Source of the DNA: an uncultured Oscillospiraceae bacterium
GTDB lineage: Bacteria > Bacillota > Clostridia > Oscillospirales > Oscillospiraceae
Direction: 5' to 3'
Assembly (NCBI GenBank): GCA_900763675.1
Contig: CAAFLE010000101.1
Coordinates: 1-46,458 of the forward strand
DNA length: 46,458 bases
The position numbers and the translations under genes are program-made. The first letter of the stretch is position 1; each line of letters opens with the position of its first letter. Below the pieces are notes generated by a model that saw nothing but the letters and a program-made list of their open reading frames with translations, made no database searches and had not been told where the DNA came from. Positions 1-6,913 of this stretch are shown here, in pieces.

Positions 1-2
1 CG

Positions 3-263
3 GCCTTTGAGACTGTCTATTTCTGGCCCGATCTGCCGCAGTGCTTCCGGGAGGTTTACCGGGTGCTGAAGCCCGGCGGGACATTACTCATCTGCAACGA
101 AAGCAACGGCGATACCGATAAGGACGAGAGGTGGACGGCGATCATCGGCGGCATGACCATCTATAAGGACGTAGAGTTAAAGGCGTATCTGGAGCAGACG
201 GGCTTTCACGATGTGCAGATACACAAAAAGAAAAGCTGGCTCTGCATCACAGCGCGGAAATGA
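3..263 (+). CDS. SAM-dependent methyltransferase, C-terminal part
   Basis: The window opens inside this gene; 86 C-terminal residues are visible, in frame from base 3. The segment with VLKPGG near residue 22, followed by a hydrophobic strand (TLLICNE), is the usual end of a class I methyltransferase Rossmann core, and the rest fits the last two strands of a Methyltransf_11-type fold. The SAM-binding glycine motif and any substrate-specificity region lie upstream, outside the window, so the substrate cannot be named. It is followed after 15 bases by the ATC-hydrolase-like gene, and probably belongs to the same operon. Confidence 0.8.
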   Translation, partial: AFETVYFWPDLPQCFREVYRVLKPGGTLLICNESNGDTDKDERWTAIIGGMTIYKDVELKAYLEQTGFHDVQIHKKKSWLCITARK

Positions 264-278
264 AGGAGAAGCAGGCAG

Positions 279-980
279 ATGAAGGACAAGAAGCTCCTAT
301 TTGACCGCAGCTGCCACGTGCTGTATTCCAGGCCTTGCAAGAAAGAGATACGGGCGAAGATCGCCCTGCACTACCCGGAAGCGGAGCGGGAGACGATATG
401 GGAACAGGTACAGCGGCAGTATGCGGACTTCCTCTCCGGCTGGCGCACCGATTTAGGCGGCAAACGGAACTTCCACAACGGCGTAGGCGGCACCTACGAC
501 TGCATCGCCATTATGAGCTACTATGTAGCCTGCAAAGCCGTCACATCCTTCCGCGAGATCGAGGAGATGGAGGAAAACCTGATCCTGCCGGTCTTCCGCA
601 GGCTGCGGTTCGTGGACTGCAACAAGCCGTTCTGGAGGAAGCTGATGTACAAGGCGTTTGTGCGGGCGAAAGGCGGCTGCGACAAATGGCACGATTACGA
701 AATGTCGGTCGCGCCTTACGAAAAGGACAAGCCGACCTATTATGAATTTACGGCGTGTCCGGCGGCGGAGTTTGCCATAAAGCACGGTCTCACGGACATC
801 ATGCCCGCCCTGTGTAATGTGGACTATGCGTCCATGGAGCTGCTCCATGCAAGGCTGGTGCGGACGACTACCTGCGTGGACGGCTGCCGGTGTGACTATA
901 CCATCTGCGGCGATAAAGACCCGTATCTGAAGGCGCATCCCGAATACCGGGACGAGGCGGGGTATCGGCGAAACAAATAA
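279..980 (+). CDS. L-2-amino-thiazoline-4-carboxylic acid hydrolase family protein
   Basis: The 233-residue protein resembles the ATC hydrolase family, named for the Pseudomonas enzyme that opens the thiazoline ring of L-ATC on the way to cysteine. Members in gut Firmicutes are common but mostly uncharacterised, so family membership does not establish the reaction. No signal peptide or membrane helix is seen. Several cysteines and histidines cluster in the C-terminal half (around the CVDGCRCDYTICGD stretch), a possible metal or redox site. The ATG is preceded by GAGAAGCAGGCAG, a purine-rich ribosome binding region. It sits between two methyltransferase genes and a reductase gene in a tight same-strand series, which suggests a small-molecule modification or detoxification pathway. 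Confidence 0.7.
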   Translation: MKDKKLLFDRSCHVLYSRPCKKEIRAKIALHYPEAERETIWEQVQRQYADFLSGWRTDLGGKRNFHNGVGGTYDCIAIMSYYVACKAVTSFREIEEMEENLILPVFRRLRFVDCNKPFWRKLMYKAFVRAKGGCDKWHDYEMSVAPYEKDKPTYYEFTACPAAEFAIKHGLTDIMPALCNVDYASMELLHARLVRTTTCVDGCRCDYTICGDKDPYLKAHPEYRDEAGYRRNK

Positions 981-995
981 AAAGGGGGAGCGGCT

Positions 996-1922
996 ATGAG
1001 AATTCTGGTATTCGGCGCGGGGGTACTCGGCTGCAATCTTGCCAACAACCTCTCTCGCGCCGGGAAGGATGTAACGCTGCTGGCGCGGGGTGTCTGGGCG
1101 GAGGAGATACGGAATAACGGGCTGCGTATCAAGAACAAGTTTTCGCCCCGCGTGGCGGTCCGCCGCATTCCGGTCATTACGGAGCTTGCGCCGGACGACC
1201 GGTATGACGTCATTTTCTGCGTCGTCCGGTATACGCAGATTGAGACGATCCTCGATACGCTGCGTGCAAACGAAACGAAAAACATCGTCTTTGTCGGCAA
1301 CGATGTCCGGGCGGAAGCTCTCGCCGCATCGCTGCCGGAAAAGAACGTTCTCTTTGCCTTCGCGCTTTCGGCGGGGCATCGGGAGAGCGACCATGTGGCG
1401 TCCATCGACCTGAAAAAGATCACCATCGGGCAGCTTGCCGGTGCGCCGTCCAACGAACGGCTGATCGGACAGATCTTCGACGGAACAAAGTACAAGGTGG
1501 TCTATGAACCGAACATGGGCGATTATCTGCTCTGCCACGCGGCGTTTGTGATCCCGGCGGCGTTTGCCTGCTACAAGACGGACGGCAATCTCAAAAAGCT
1601 CAAGGGGAACACCGCGTATCTGAACCGGATGATCGACGCCAACATTGAAGCGTACCGCAACATACATAACGCCGGTCACGAAATTCTTCCGGCGGCGGAT
1701 AAGGAGTTTGAAAGTCCCGCGTACCGCAAGACCTGTCTGCGCTTCTTCAAGCTCATGTGCGCAACAAGTCTCGGCAAGATCTGCGCTTCCGACCACGCCA
1801 TGAACGCCGTCGGCGAAATGAGCGCCCTGAACCAGGATCTCAAGCAGTTTTTCGATGAAGCGGGCGCGGAATACCCGGTCTGGAAAGAGCTGGAGCAGGA
1901 ATGCGGGAGGTATCTGCAATGA
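996..1922 (+). CDS. Ketopantoate reductase family (ApbA/PanE-like) oxidoreductase
   Basis: The 308-residue protein starts with a dinucleotide-binding Rossmann motif (GAGVLG, residues 7-12) at the very N-terminus, as in ApbA/PanE enzymes, which reduce 2-dehydropantoate with NADPH. Length is normal for the family. The C-terminal helical half is divergent, and nothing nearby belongs to pantothenate synthesis, so it is more likely a paralogue acting on another 2-oxo acid or imine than true PanE. The start is supported by AAAGGGGGAG 9 bases upstream. The stop overlaps the next start (ATGA at 1919-1922), which implies translational coupling with the following membrane protein. Confidence 0.75.
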   Translation: MRILVFGAGVLGCNLANNLSRAGKDVTLLARGVWAEEIRNNGLRIKNKFSPRVAVRRIPVITELAPDDRYDVIFCVVRYTQIETILDTLRANETKNIVFVGNDVRAEALAASLPEKNVLFAFALSAGHRESDHVASIDLKKITIGQLAGAPSNERLIGQIFDGTKYKVVYEPNMGDYLLCHAAFVIPAAFACYKTDGNLKKLKGNTAYLNRMIDANIEAYRNIHNAGHEILPAADKEFESPAYRKTCLRFFKLMCATSLGKICASDHAMNAVGEMSALNQDLKQFFDEAGAEYPVWKELEQECGRYLQ

Positions 1923-2416
1923 GTGCATGGATCGGAAAGATCCTGCTGGAGGGTCTCGGGCTGGGGGCGCTGCTTTTTCTCGTCTGCGCCGCCGGCATCC
2001 GGAACGGTGCAGTCGGCATGGTGCATCTCTATGAGACGGAGGTGCAGCAGCGGTGCGTGTCTCTCGGGCTGACCACGAGTGAAAAAATTCACCGAAACGC
2101 CCTGCGGTTCAAGGCGGTCTGCCTTCCCGGCTATATTGCCTATGTTCTCGTCTGCGTCTATGCGATCAACGGTGCGCGGGGCTCCTGGACGCCCTTCTGG
2201 CAGCTGCTCATCATTCTCTCGGTAATGAATCTTATCGACCGCTTCCTGATCGACGATTACTGGGTCGGACACACCAAGGCATGGACAATCCCCGGCACGG
2301 AGGATCTGAAGCCCTACATTTCCGCCGCCGCCAAGCGCCGGAAATGGCTGTTCGGTACGCTCGGCATGGCGCTCATCGCGGCGGCGCTTTCCGGTATTAT
2401 GGCTCTCATTCTCTGA
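1919..2416 (+). CDS. Four-helix membrane protein of unknown function
   Basis: A protein of 165 residues. An upstream in-frame ATG at 1901 exists, but the start at 1919 forms a 4-base overlap with the previous stop. Hydrophobic stretches near residues 4-25, 60-80, 95-112 and 142-164 suggest four transmembrane helices; between helices 3 and 4 lies a polar loop with DDYWVGHTKAW. I do not recognise a characterised family. Its place in the cluster suggests a membrane component serving the neighbouring reductase, hydrolase and methyltransferases. Confidence 0.65.
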   Translation: MSAWIGKILLEGLGLGALLFLVCAAGIRNGAVGMVHLYETEVQQRCVSLGLTTSEKIHRNALRFKAVCLPGYIAYVLVCVYAINGARGSWTPFWQLLIILSVMNLIDRFLIDDYWVGHTKAWTIPGTEDLKPYISAAAKRRKWLFGTLGMALIAAALSGIMALIL

Positions 2417-2436
2417 ATGCATGGAGGGACAACAAA

Positions 2437-2985
2437 ATGAAGTACAGAATTGAAAAAAATACTGTGCAGGAAACGCTCGTCATCCCGCTCTACGGTCGGA
2501 AAAAGTGTTCGGAGCTATACCCGAATCTCTTCCGGGACGAAACGGCGCAGCGTCTCATCGGCGAAGTAGATTACGATTTTTCCGTGCTGGAGAAAAAATC
2601 CGGAGGTCTTATGCAGCGCTTCGGCTTTCTTGAAGCCGCCATGCGGCAGAACGACCTCGCCTTTGAGGTGCAGGAGTATCTGAAGGACCATCCGAACGCA
2701 GCGGTCGTCAATCTCGGCTGCGGTCTGGACGACACCGCCCGGCGGTGCGACAACGGCAGCTGTCGGCTCTATAATCTGGACTTTCCCGACGTGATCGCCG
2801 TCCGCAACGCGCTGCTGCCCGCCGGCGAGCGCGAAAAGAACATCCCTTGTGATTTAAACGATACGGCGTGGTTTGAGAAAATCGACGCCTCCGGCGGCGG
2901 ACTTTATACGAAAAACGGACAGGCATCCCGGCGGGATGCCTGTCCACCATTTTATTTGCATTATACTTCGGGAATGGCGTGGTAG
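2437..2985 (+). pseudogene. Truncated leucine-carboxyl-methyltransferase-like (TcmP/PPM1 type) gene
   Basis: The start is clear (GGAGGGACAACAAA before ATG at 2437). The protein keeps the N-terminal half of a class I O-methyltransferase of the LCM/TcmP family: the SAM-binding segment is VVNLGCGLDD near residue 90 and the acidic strand-2 segment is YNLDFPD near residue 110. Family members are usually about 260-280 residues. Here recognisable sequence stops near base 2900, right after IDASGGG, and the frame then reads through the terminator hairpin of the opposite-strand gene and stops at 2985. The C-terminal strands and substrate pocket are missing. It looks like a gene cut by a rearrangement, and an active product is unlikely. 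Confidence 0.7.
2910..2945 (-). terminator. Hairpin terminator of the thyX-like unit
   Basis: A perfect 13-base-pair stem with a 3-base loop (arms 2917-2929 and 2933-2945). Read on the minus strand it is followed by GTTTTT. It lies just behind the thyX-like stop codon and inside the read-through tail of the truncated methyltransferase. Confidence 0.75.
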
Positions 2986-3518
2986 CGCTCGACTTCCTTT
3001 TTGTATTCCTCCGTCTTATCGTAGCCGCAGCCGTACATTTCCGGGCAGAAGCCGCGGTAGACGCACTCGCGCACCATGCACGAGGCAAGCTCCGGCTCGA
3101 TCTTCGCGACCTCGTCCTTGACGAGCTGCCACGCCTGCCGCGTCTCCGGGCTGGCGCCGGAGCAGAGACGCTTGCGACTGATGGTGATGAGCGCCTGCGC
3201 GTCCGCCTGGCACTGGTGCAGCACCGGGGCGTTCTGGGGGCGTTCGGTGCGGTCCACGCCGGTGCGGTCGGTGCGCTGCGTGCTGACGAAATGCTCGATG
3301 CCGATCTTGTGGCGGACAATGTGTACGCTCACCCAGTACGGCAGATCGCTCCACTTCCACGAAAACTGCATCAGCCGGATCGGCGAATGCTCGGCAAGGA
3401 GAATTTTCTTTTTCCATGCGGCGCTGGGATAAACGCCCTTGTCCTTGCCGACGGTGTTCATGGCGGCGTTTTTTACGTCCTGCCAGTTATCCTCATGCTT
3501 CATCCATGCGATCTGCAT
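2961..3518 (-). CDS. ThyX-like (FAD-dependent thymidylate synthase family) protein, short divergent type
   Basis: The 185-residue protein contains HIVRHKIGIEHFVSTQRTDR (about residues 67-86), which resembles the ThyX signature RHR-x7-S in layout, but the canonical second Arg and the spacing are altered. A C-terminal cysteine cluster (CVYRGFC...CGY) is extra to classical ThyX. True ThyX makes dTMP with FAD, NADPH and methylene-tetrahydrofolate; whether this short form does so is uncertain. It overlaps the upstream cysteine-rich small-domain gene by one base (TAATG), so the two are co-translated. A strong terminator follows. Confidence 0.65.
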   Translation of the reverse strand: MQIAWMKHEDNWQDVKNAAMNTVGKDKGVYPSAAWKKKILLAEHSPIRLMQFSWKWSDLPYWVSVHIVRHKIGIEHFVSTQRTDRTGVDRTERPQNAPVLHQCQADAQALITISRKRLCSGASPETRQAWQLVKDEVAKIEPELASCMVRECVYRGFCPEMYGCGYDKTEEYKKEVERYHAIPEV

Positions 3519-3820
3519 TAGTCTTTTTCCCCTTTATCTCGGTTTTGCGACGCCAGCGCCGCGATCTGCGGGTATTTATCCAGAATGCGTCCGTAGTTTT
3601 CGCGCCTGTGCGGAATGAGACAGCCGCTGCAATCCTTGAAGCCGGATTCCAGATACACGAAATTTCCGCCGCATCTATCGCCGAGAGCGTACAGCGGGCA
3701 GTAACAGAAAAGACAGCTGAAATCCTCCGGCTTGTCCGTTTTATGGCAGGGGAAAAACTCGCAGTTCCGGTTCTGGAAAAAGGAGTATCCCTTCCCTTCC
3801 CATTCCTTTTTATCCGCCAT
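3518..3820 (-). CDS. Cysteine-rich small domain protein
   Basis: A 100-residue soluble protein with nine cysteines and several histidines, including CHKTDKPEDFSCLFCYCPLY (residues 25-44) and CSGCLIPHRR (residues 70-79). This pattern matches the cysteine-rich small domain family (Pfam PF04071), thought to bind metal; its function is not established. The start has GAGGTGATGTACT upstream. It shares an operon with the ThyX-like gene, which also ends in a cysteine cluster, so the two may form one metal-dependent unit. Confidence 0.7.
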   Translation of the reverse strand: MADKKEWEGKGYSFFQNRNCEFFPCHKTDKPEDFSCLFCYCPLYALGDRCGGNFVYLESGFKDCSGCLIPHRRENYGRILDKYPQIAALASQNRDKGEKD

Positions 3821-3941
3821 AGTACATCACCTCTTCGGACAGGATACCACAAACTTTTCGGTTCGTCCAGCGTTACAGGAATTTTCACGGCGCTGCGGCT
3901 GTGATAGAATAAAAAGGATTTTTGTCTGAAGGAGCAGCTTT

Positions 3942-4182
3942 ATGGAACGTCGCGGAAAAACCAAACGATTTACTCTTCGCCTGCTGATCTTTTTTGCAGG
4001 GCTGGTCGTGCTGTCGCTCGGCATTGACCTCAACACCAAAACACAGCTCGGCATATCGCCGATCAACTCCGTGCCGTTCAACGTTCATCAGCTGACGGGA
4101 CTTCCGCTCCATGCTCGTCACGGGACGCATCGTAAAGCTCATCTCCGTCCCTACCGCGAAGCTCCACGAAAAAGTCTCCTGA
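3942..4182 (+). pseudogene. Centre-deleted YczE-like membrane protein gene
   Basis: The gene has a plausible -10 (TAGAAT at 3904) and a ribosome binding site (GAAGGAG). The first ~45 residues carry helix 1 (LLIFFAGLVVLSLGIDL) and the TQLGISPINSVPF segment typical of YczE/YitT-like integral membrane proteins (usually 200-230 residues). After about base 4107 that frame loses similarity. A different frame, from 4111 to the stop at 4182, reads MLVTGRIVKLISVP..., which looks like the normal C-terminal end of the same family. About 130-150 central residues are gone and the two ends are out of frame with each other. The gene is therefore non-functional. The left-over frame runs on to 4460 only by chance. 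Confidence 0.65.
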
Positions 4183-4191
4183 GTATCGAAA

Positions 4192-4221
4192 CGACGCCGA
4201 AGGAAAAATCCTTCGGCGTCG
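4192..4221 (-). terminator. Bidirectional hairpin behind iscU
   Basis: A 13-base-pair stem with an AAAA loop (arms 4192-4204 and 4209-4221), located 5 bases behind the iscU stop and 9 bases behind the YczE remnant. T-runs on both sides are weak (GTTT), so its efficiency is uncertain. Confidence 0.55.
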
Positions 4222-4226
4222 AACGT

Positions 4227-4661
4227 TTATACCATATGACAGCTGCCGCAGTTTTCACAGTCGGGGAACTGCGTGTGATCGTAGGGGATGTTATTCTTAT
4301 CGTAGTAATCCTTGACGGCGGTTTTGATCGCTTCCTCCGCCAGAACGCTGCAATGGAGCTTGTGCGCGGGCAGACCGTCAAGCGCGTCCACGACCTCCTT
4401 GTTCGTCACGGCGAGCGCTTCCTCGACCGTTTTTCCCTTGATCATCTCCGTCGCCATTGAGCTGGAGGCGATGGCGCTGCCGCAGCCGAACGTTTCAAAC
4501 TTCACGTCCTCAATGACGTTATCCTTGATTTTGAGATACATTTTCATAATGTCGCCGCATTTGGCGTTGCCGACCTCGCCGACGCCGTCGGCATCGGGAA
4601 TTTCGCCGACGTTGCGGGGATTTTTGAAATGATCCATTACCTTATCGCTGTAAAGAGCCAT
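4227..4661 (-). CDS. iscU: Iron-sulfur cluster scaffold NifU/IscU
   Basis: The 144-residue protein is the scaffold on which [2Fe-2S] clusters are built from sulfur delivered by the adjacent cysteine desulfurase. The three ligand cysteines are present: C35 in AKCGD, C60 in FGCGSA and C104 in LHCSV, with the conserved aspartate D37. The C-terminus has an extra CENCGSC tail seen in many clostridial NifU proteins. The start has a perfect AGGAGG 8 bases upstream, and the gene lies 18 bases behind iscS on the same strand, so it is in the iscR-iscS-iscU series. It is the IscU-like Clostridia type (sometimes labelled nifU) and no nitrogenase genes are nearby. Confidence 0.93.
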   Translation of the reverse strand: MALYSDKVMDHFKNPRNVGEIPDADGVGEVGNAKCGDIMKMYLKIKDNVIEDVKFETFGCGSAIASSSMATEMIKGKTVEEALAVTNKEVVDALDGLPAHKLHCSVLAEEAIKTAVKDYYDKNNIPYDHTQFPDCENCGSCHMV

Positions 4662-4679
4662 GATATTGCCTCCTATCTC

Positions 4680-5867
4680 TCAAAGCATGAACGATTTTTT
4701 GCCGGACGTAAGGTCTTTCCAGACCGGGGACATATTGCGCAGATACTCGACGACCCGCGGAATTTCCCGCAGCATATAGTCGATCTGCTCCGGGGTGTTC
4801 TCCTCGCAGAGCGTCAGACGCAGCGACCCGTGCGCAACCTCGTGCGGTCTGCCGATGGCAAGCAGAACGTGGCTCGGATCGAGCGAGCCGGACGTACACG
4901 CGCTGCCGGAGGAGGCGCAGATGCCCGCCTCGTCGAGCAGCAGGAGCAGACTCTCGCCCTCAATGCCCTCAAAACAGAAATTCACGTTGCCGGGGAGACG
5001 CTTCGTCTCGTCGCCGTTGAGCGCCGCGTGCGGCACAGTCTTCAGACCCGCGATGAGCTTGTCGCGCAGCGCAGAGACATAGGCGGCGTTTTTGTCAAGA
5101 TTTTTGCACGCCTCGGACATCGCAGCCGCCATGGCGACGATGCCGCCGACGTTTTCCGTGCCGGCGCGTTTGCCGCGCTCCTGCGCTCCGCCCTCGATCA
5201 CGTTCACGAGAGGGATGCCCCGGCGGGCATACAGAGCGCCGACGCCCTTCGGACCGTGGAACTTGTGCGCCGAGAGCGAGAGCATATCAATGTTCTGCGC
5301 CTTTACGTCGATGGCGACATGACCGACCGCCTGCACCGCGTCCGTGTGGAACAGCACGCCCTTTTCCCGGCAGACCGCGCCGATCTCCGCAATGGGCTGG
5401 ATCGTGCCGATCTCGTTGTTGGCGTACATGACCGTTACAAGACAGGTGTCCTCGCGGATGGCGTCGCGCACCTGCTCGGGCGTAACGAGACCGTTTTCGT
5501 GGACGTCCAGCAGCGTGATCTCATAGCCCTGCTTTTCGAGCTTCTTGAGCGTGTGCAGCACGGCATGATGCTCAAACGCGGTGGAAACGATGTGCTTTTT
5601 GCCCTTTCTTGCGCCGATCGCCGCCGCGGAGAGGATCGCCTGATTGTCCGCCTCGCTGCCGCCGGAGGTAAACGTGATCTCCCGCGGCTCGGCGTTCAGA
5701 CACGCCGCAACCGTTTCCCGCGCCGCCGTGAGTGCTTCCGCGGACTTCTGCCCGAAAGCGTACAGACTCGAGGCGTTGCCGTACCACGTGTCGAGATACG
5801 GCAGCATGGCGTCTACCGCTGTTTTGCTCATTTTCGTTGTTGCGGCGTTGTCCGCATATACAAACAT
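4680..5867 (-). CDS. iscS: Cysteine desulfurase (NifS/IscS)
   Basis: A 395-residue PLP enzyme that takes sulfur from cysteine for Fe-S assembly. I place the start at the ATG at 5867 (FVYADNAATT follows), because AAAGGAG sits 8 bases upstream; a longer frame opening with TTG at 5885 would contain that site within the gene. The PLP-binding lysine is K202 in SAHKFHGPKG, and the active-site cysteine is C324 in GSACTSG, on the flexible loop. Length is typical of the IscS/NifS group. It is transcribed with iscU from a promoter at 5910-5938 that overlaps a candidate IscR operator. Confidence 0.94.
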   Translation of the reverse strand: MFVYADNAATTKMSKTAVDAMLPYLDTWYGNASSLYAFGQKSAEALTAARETVAACLNAEPREITFTSGGSEADNQAILSAAAIGARKGKKHIVSTAFEHHAVLHTLKKLEKQGYEITLLDVHENGLVTPEQVRDAIREDTCLVTVMYANNEIGTIQPIAEIGAVCREKGVLFHTDAVQAVGHVAIDVKAQNIDMLSLSAHKFHGPKGVGALYARRGIPLVNVIEGGAQERGKRAGTENVGGIVAMAAAMSEACKNLDKNAAYVSALRDKLIAGLKTVPHAALNGDETKRLPGNVNFCFEGIEGESLLLLLDEAGICASSGSACTSGSLDPSHVLLAIGRPHEVAHGSLRLTLCEENTPEQIDYMLREIPRVVEYLRNMSPVWKDLTSGKKSFML

Positions 5868-5901
5868 GGAAAAAACTCCTTTCAAAACCCACTTTTTCTA
5901 T

Positions 5902-5938
5902 ATGTTTATAATCTACCACCATAAACATACTTTGTCAA
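5902..5938 (-). promoter_or_regulatory. iscS promoter with candidate IscR operator
   Basis: On the minus strand TTGACA (5933-5938), a 17-base spacer and TAGATT (5910-5915) form a good sigma-A promoter. A perfect inverted repeat lies across spacer and -10: ATGTTTAT (5902-5909), 11 bases, ATAAACAT (5921-5928). The same octamers recur at the iscR promoter, which argues for a shared regulator, most simply the Rrf2 protein next door. Confidence 0.65.
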
Positions 5939-5969
5939 TAGGGTTTATCGGGAGTTTTTTCTGTCGGAT

Positions 5970-6404
5970 TCATCGCGAGAAGCTCTTTTTTGCCGCGACG
6001 TCGCCGCGGATGAGGTCGGCGAGCGTCACGCTGTCAAGGTACTCGTTCATCACGCGGTCCAGCTCCTTCCAGAGCGGGAGCGTGAGACAGTTATCGGCGT
6101 TCGGGCATTCAGCGTCGCCGGTTTTAATGCAGGAGACCGGCGCGAGCGAGCCTTCCGCCGAGCGCAGCACATCGCCGACGGAGTATTCCTCCGGACGGCG
6201 GGCAAGCCGGTAGCCGCCGCCGCGGCCGCGCTGTGTCTGCAAAAAACCGCTGCGGCTCAGCGCCGCGACGATGCCCTCCAGATACTTTTCGGATATGTTC
6301 TGGCGCTGGGCGATGTCCATCAAAACAACGTACCCCTCCCCGCCGTTGCGGGCAAGGTCCGCCATGACGCGCAGCGCGTAGCGTCCCTTCGTCGAAATCA
6401 GCAT
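5970..6404 (-). CDS. iscR: Rrf2 family Fe-S-responsive regulator (IscR-like)
   Basis: A 144-residue winged-helix regulator. The frame could open at 6425, but the third ATG (6404) has GGGAGG 7 bases upstream, and the protein then begins MLISTKGRYALRVM as Rrf2 proteins do. The recognition helix lies near residues 28-50. Cysteines C92, C100 and C106 match the cluster-binding cysteines of IscR proteins (spacing in E. coli is 92/98/104), so it probably senses the Fe-S state and represses its own operon. It is upstream of iscS and iscU on the same strand, with a second promoter between iscR and iscS. Confidence 0.88.
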   Translation of the reverse strand: MLISTKGRYALRVMADLARNGGEGYVVLMDIAQRQNISEKYLEGIVAALSRSGFLQTQRGRGGGYRLARRPEEYSVGDVLRSAEGSLAPVSCIKTGDAECPNADNCLTLPLWKELDRVMNEYLDSVTLADLIRGDVAAKKSFSR

Positions 6405-6433
6405 ACGCATTCCTCCCGGTTTCATAGATCAAT

Positions 6434-6470
6434 ATAAACATACTATATCACAATGTTTTATTTTATACAA
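6434..6470 (-). promoter_or_regulatory. iscR promoter with candidate autoregulatory operator
   Basis: On the minus strand TTGTAT (6465-6470), 17 bases, TATAGT (6442-6447). ATAAACAT (6434-6441), 11 bases, then ATGTTTTAT (6453-6461) straddles the -10. The half-sites are the same as at the iscS promoter, but in the opposite order. Confidence 0.6.
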
Positions 6471-6481
6471 CACCCGGTATC

Positions 6482-6510
6482 TTGACAAAGCCGCAGGAAT
6501 CGGGTAAAAA
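6482..6510 (+). promoter_or_regulatory. lrgAB promoter
   Basis: TTGACA (6482-6487), 17-base spacer, TAAAAA (6505-6510), about 30 bases before the lrgA start. The -10 is weak. It is divergent from the iscR promoter only 12 bases away, so the IscR-like protein could affect both. Confidence 0.5.
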
Positions 6511-6541
6511 AAGAAAAGATTTTGTTTGTGAGGAAAGTCGA

Positions 6542-6913
6542 ATGAAATACATCCGCCAATTCGGCATAATTCTGCTCCTGTCGTTTCTCGGCGAGCTGCT
6601 GCACGCGCTCATCCCGCTGCCGGTCCCGGCGAGCATTTACGGGATCGTGCTGCTCTTCACGGCGTTAGAGACTCGTATTATAAAGGTAGACGCCATCCGC
6701 GAGACGAGTGCCTTTCTGCTGGAAATCATGCCGATGCTGTTCGTTCCCGCCGGCGTGGGGCTGCTGGAAAAGTGGGATGTACTGCGCCCCGTCTGGCTGC
6801 CGTTTGTCGTGATCGTCGTCATATCGACGTTCACGGTGTTTGCCGCCGCCGGGCGCGTCACGCAGCGCGTAATGCGTCTCCGCCAGAGAAAGGAGGCGCG
6901 GAAAGATGCGTGA
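6542..6913 (+). CDS. lrgA: CidA/LrgA family membrane protein
   Basis: A 123-residue protein with four predicted membrane helices, typical of the LrgA/CidA family, called antiholin-like from work in Staphylococcus and linked to murein hydrolase control and to pyruvate or overflow metabolism. The ATG at 6542 has GAGGAAA upstream; an in-frame ATG at 6482 falls inside the -35 element. The conserved ELLHALIPLPVPASIYG segment is at residues 19-36 and LLEIMPMLFVPAGVG at about 58-72. Its 3' end overlaps lrgB by 8 bases. No LytSR two-component genes are in the window. Confidence 0.88.
   Translation: MKYIRQFGIILLLSFLGELLHALIPLPVPASIYGIVLLFTALETRIIKVDAIRETSAFLLEIMPMLFVPAGVGLLEKWDVLRPVWLPFVVIVVISTFTVFAAAGRVTQRVMRLRQRKEARKDA

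Noticed and set aside
453..1928. Long open frame (491 codons) on the minus strand opposite the ATC-hydrolase and reductase genes
   Set aside because: GC-rich codon use leaves the opposite frame open. The protein has no recognisable domain, no ribosome binding site, and the plus-strand genes are clear.
4183..4460. Extension of the YczE-like frame to 4460
   Set aside because: From 4190 on it reads the terminator and the antisense of iscU; there is no membrane-protein character.
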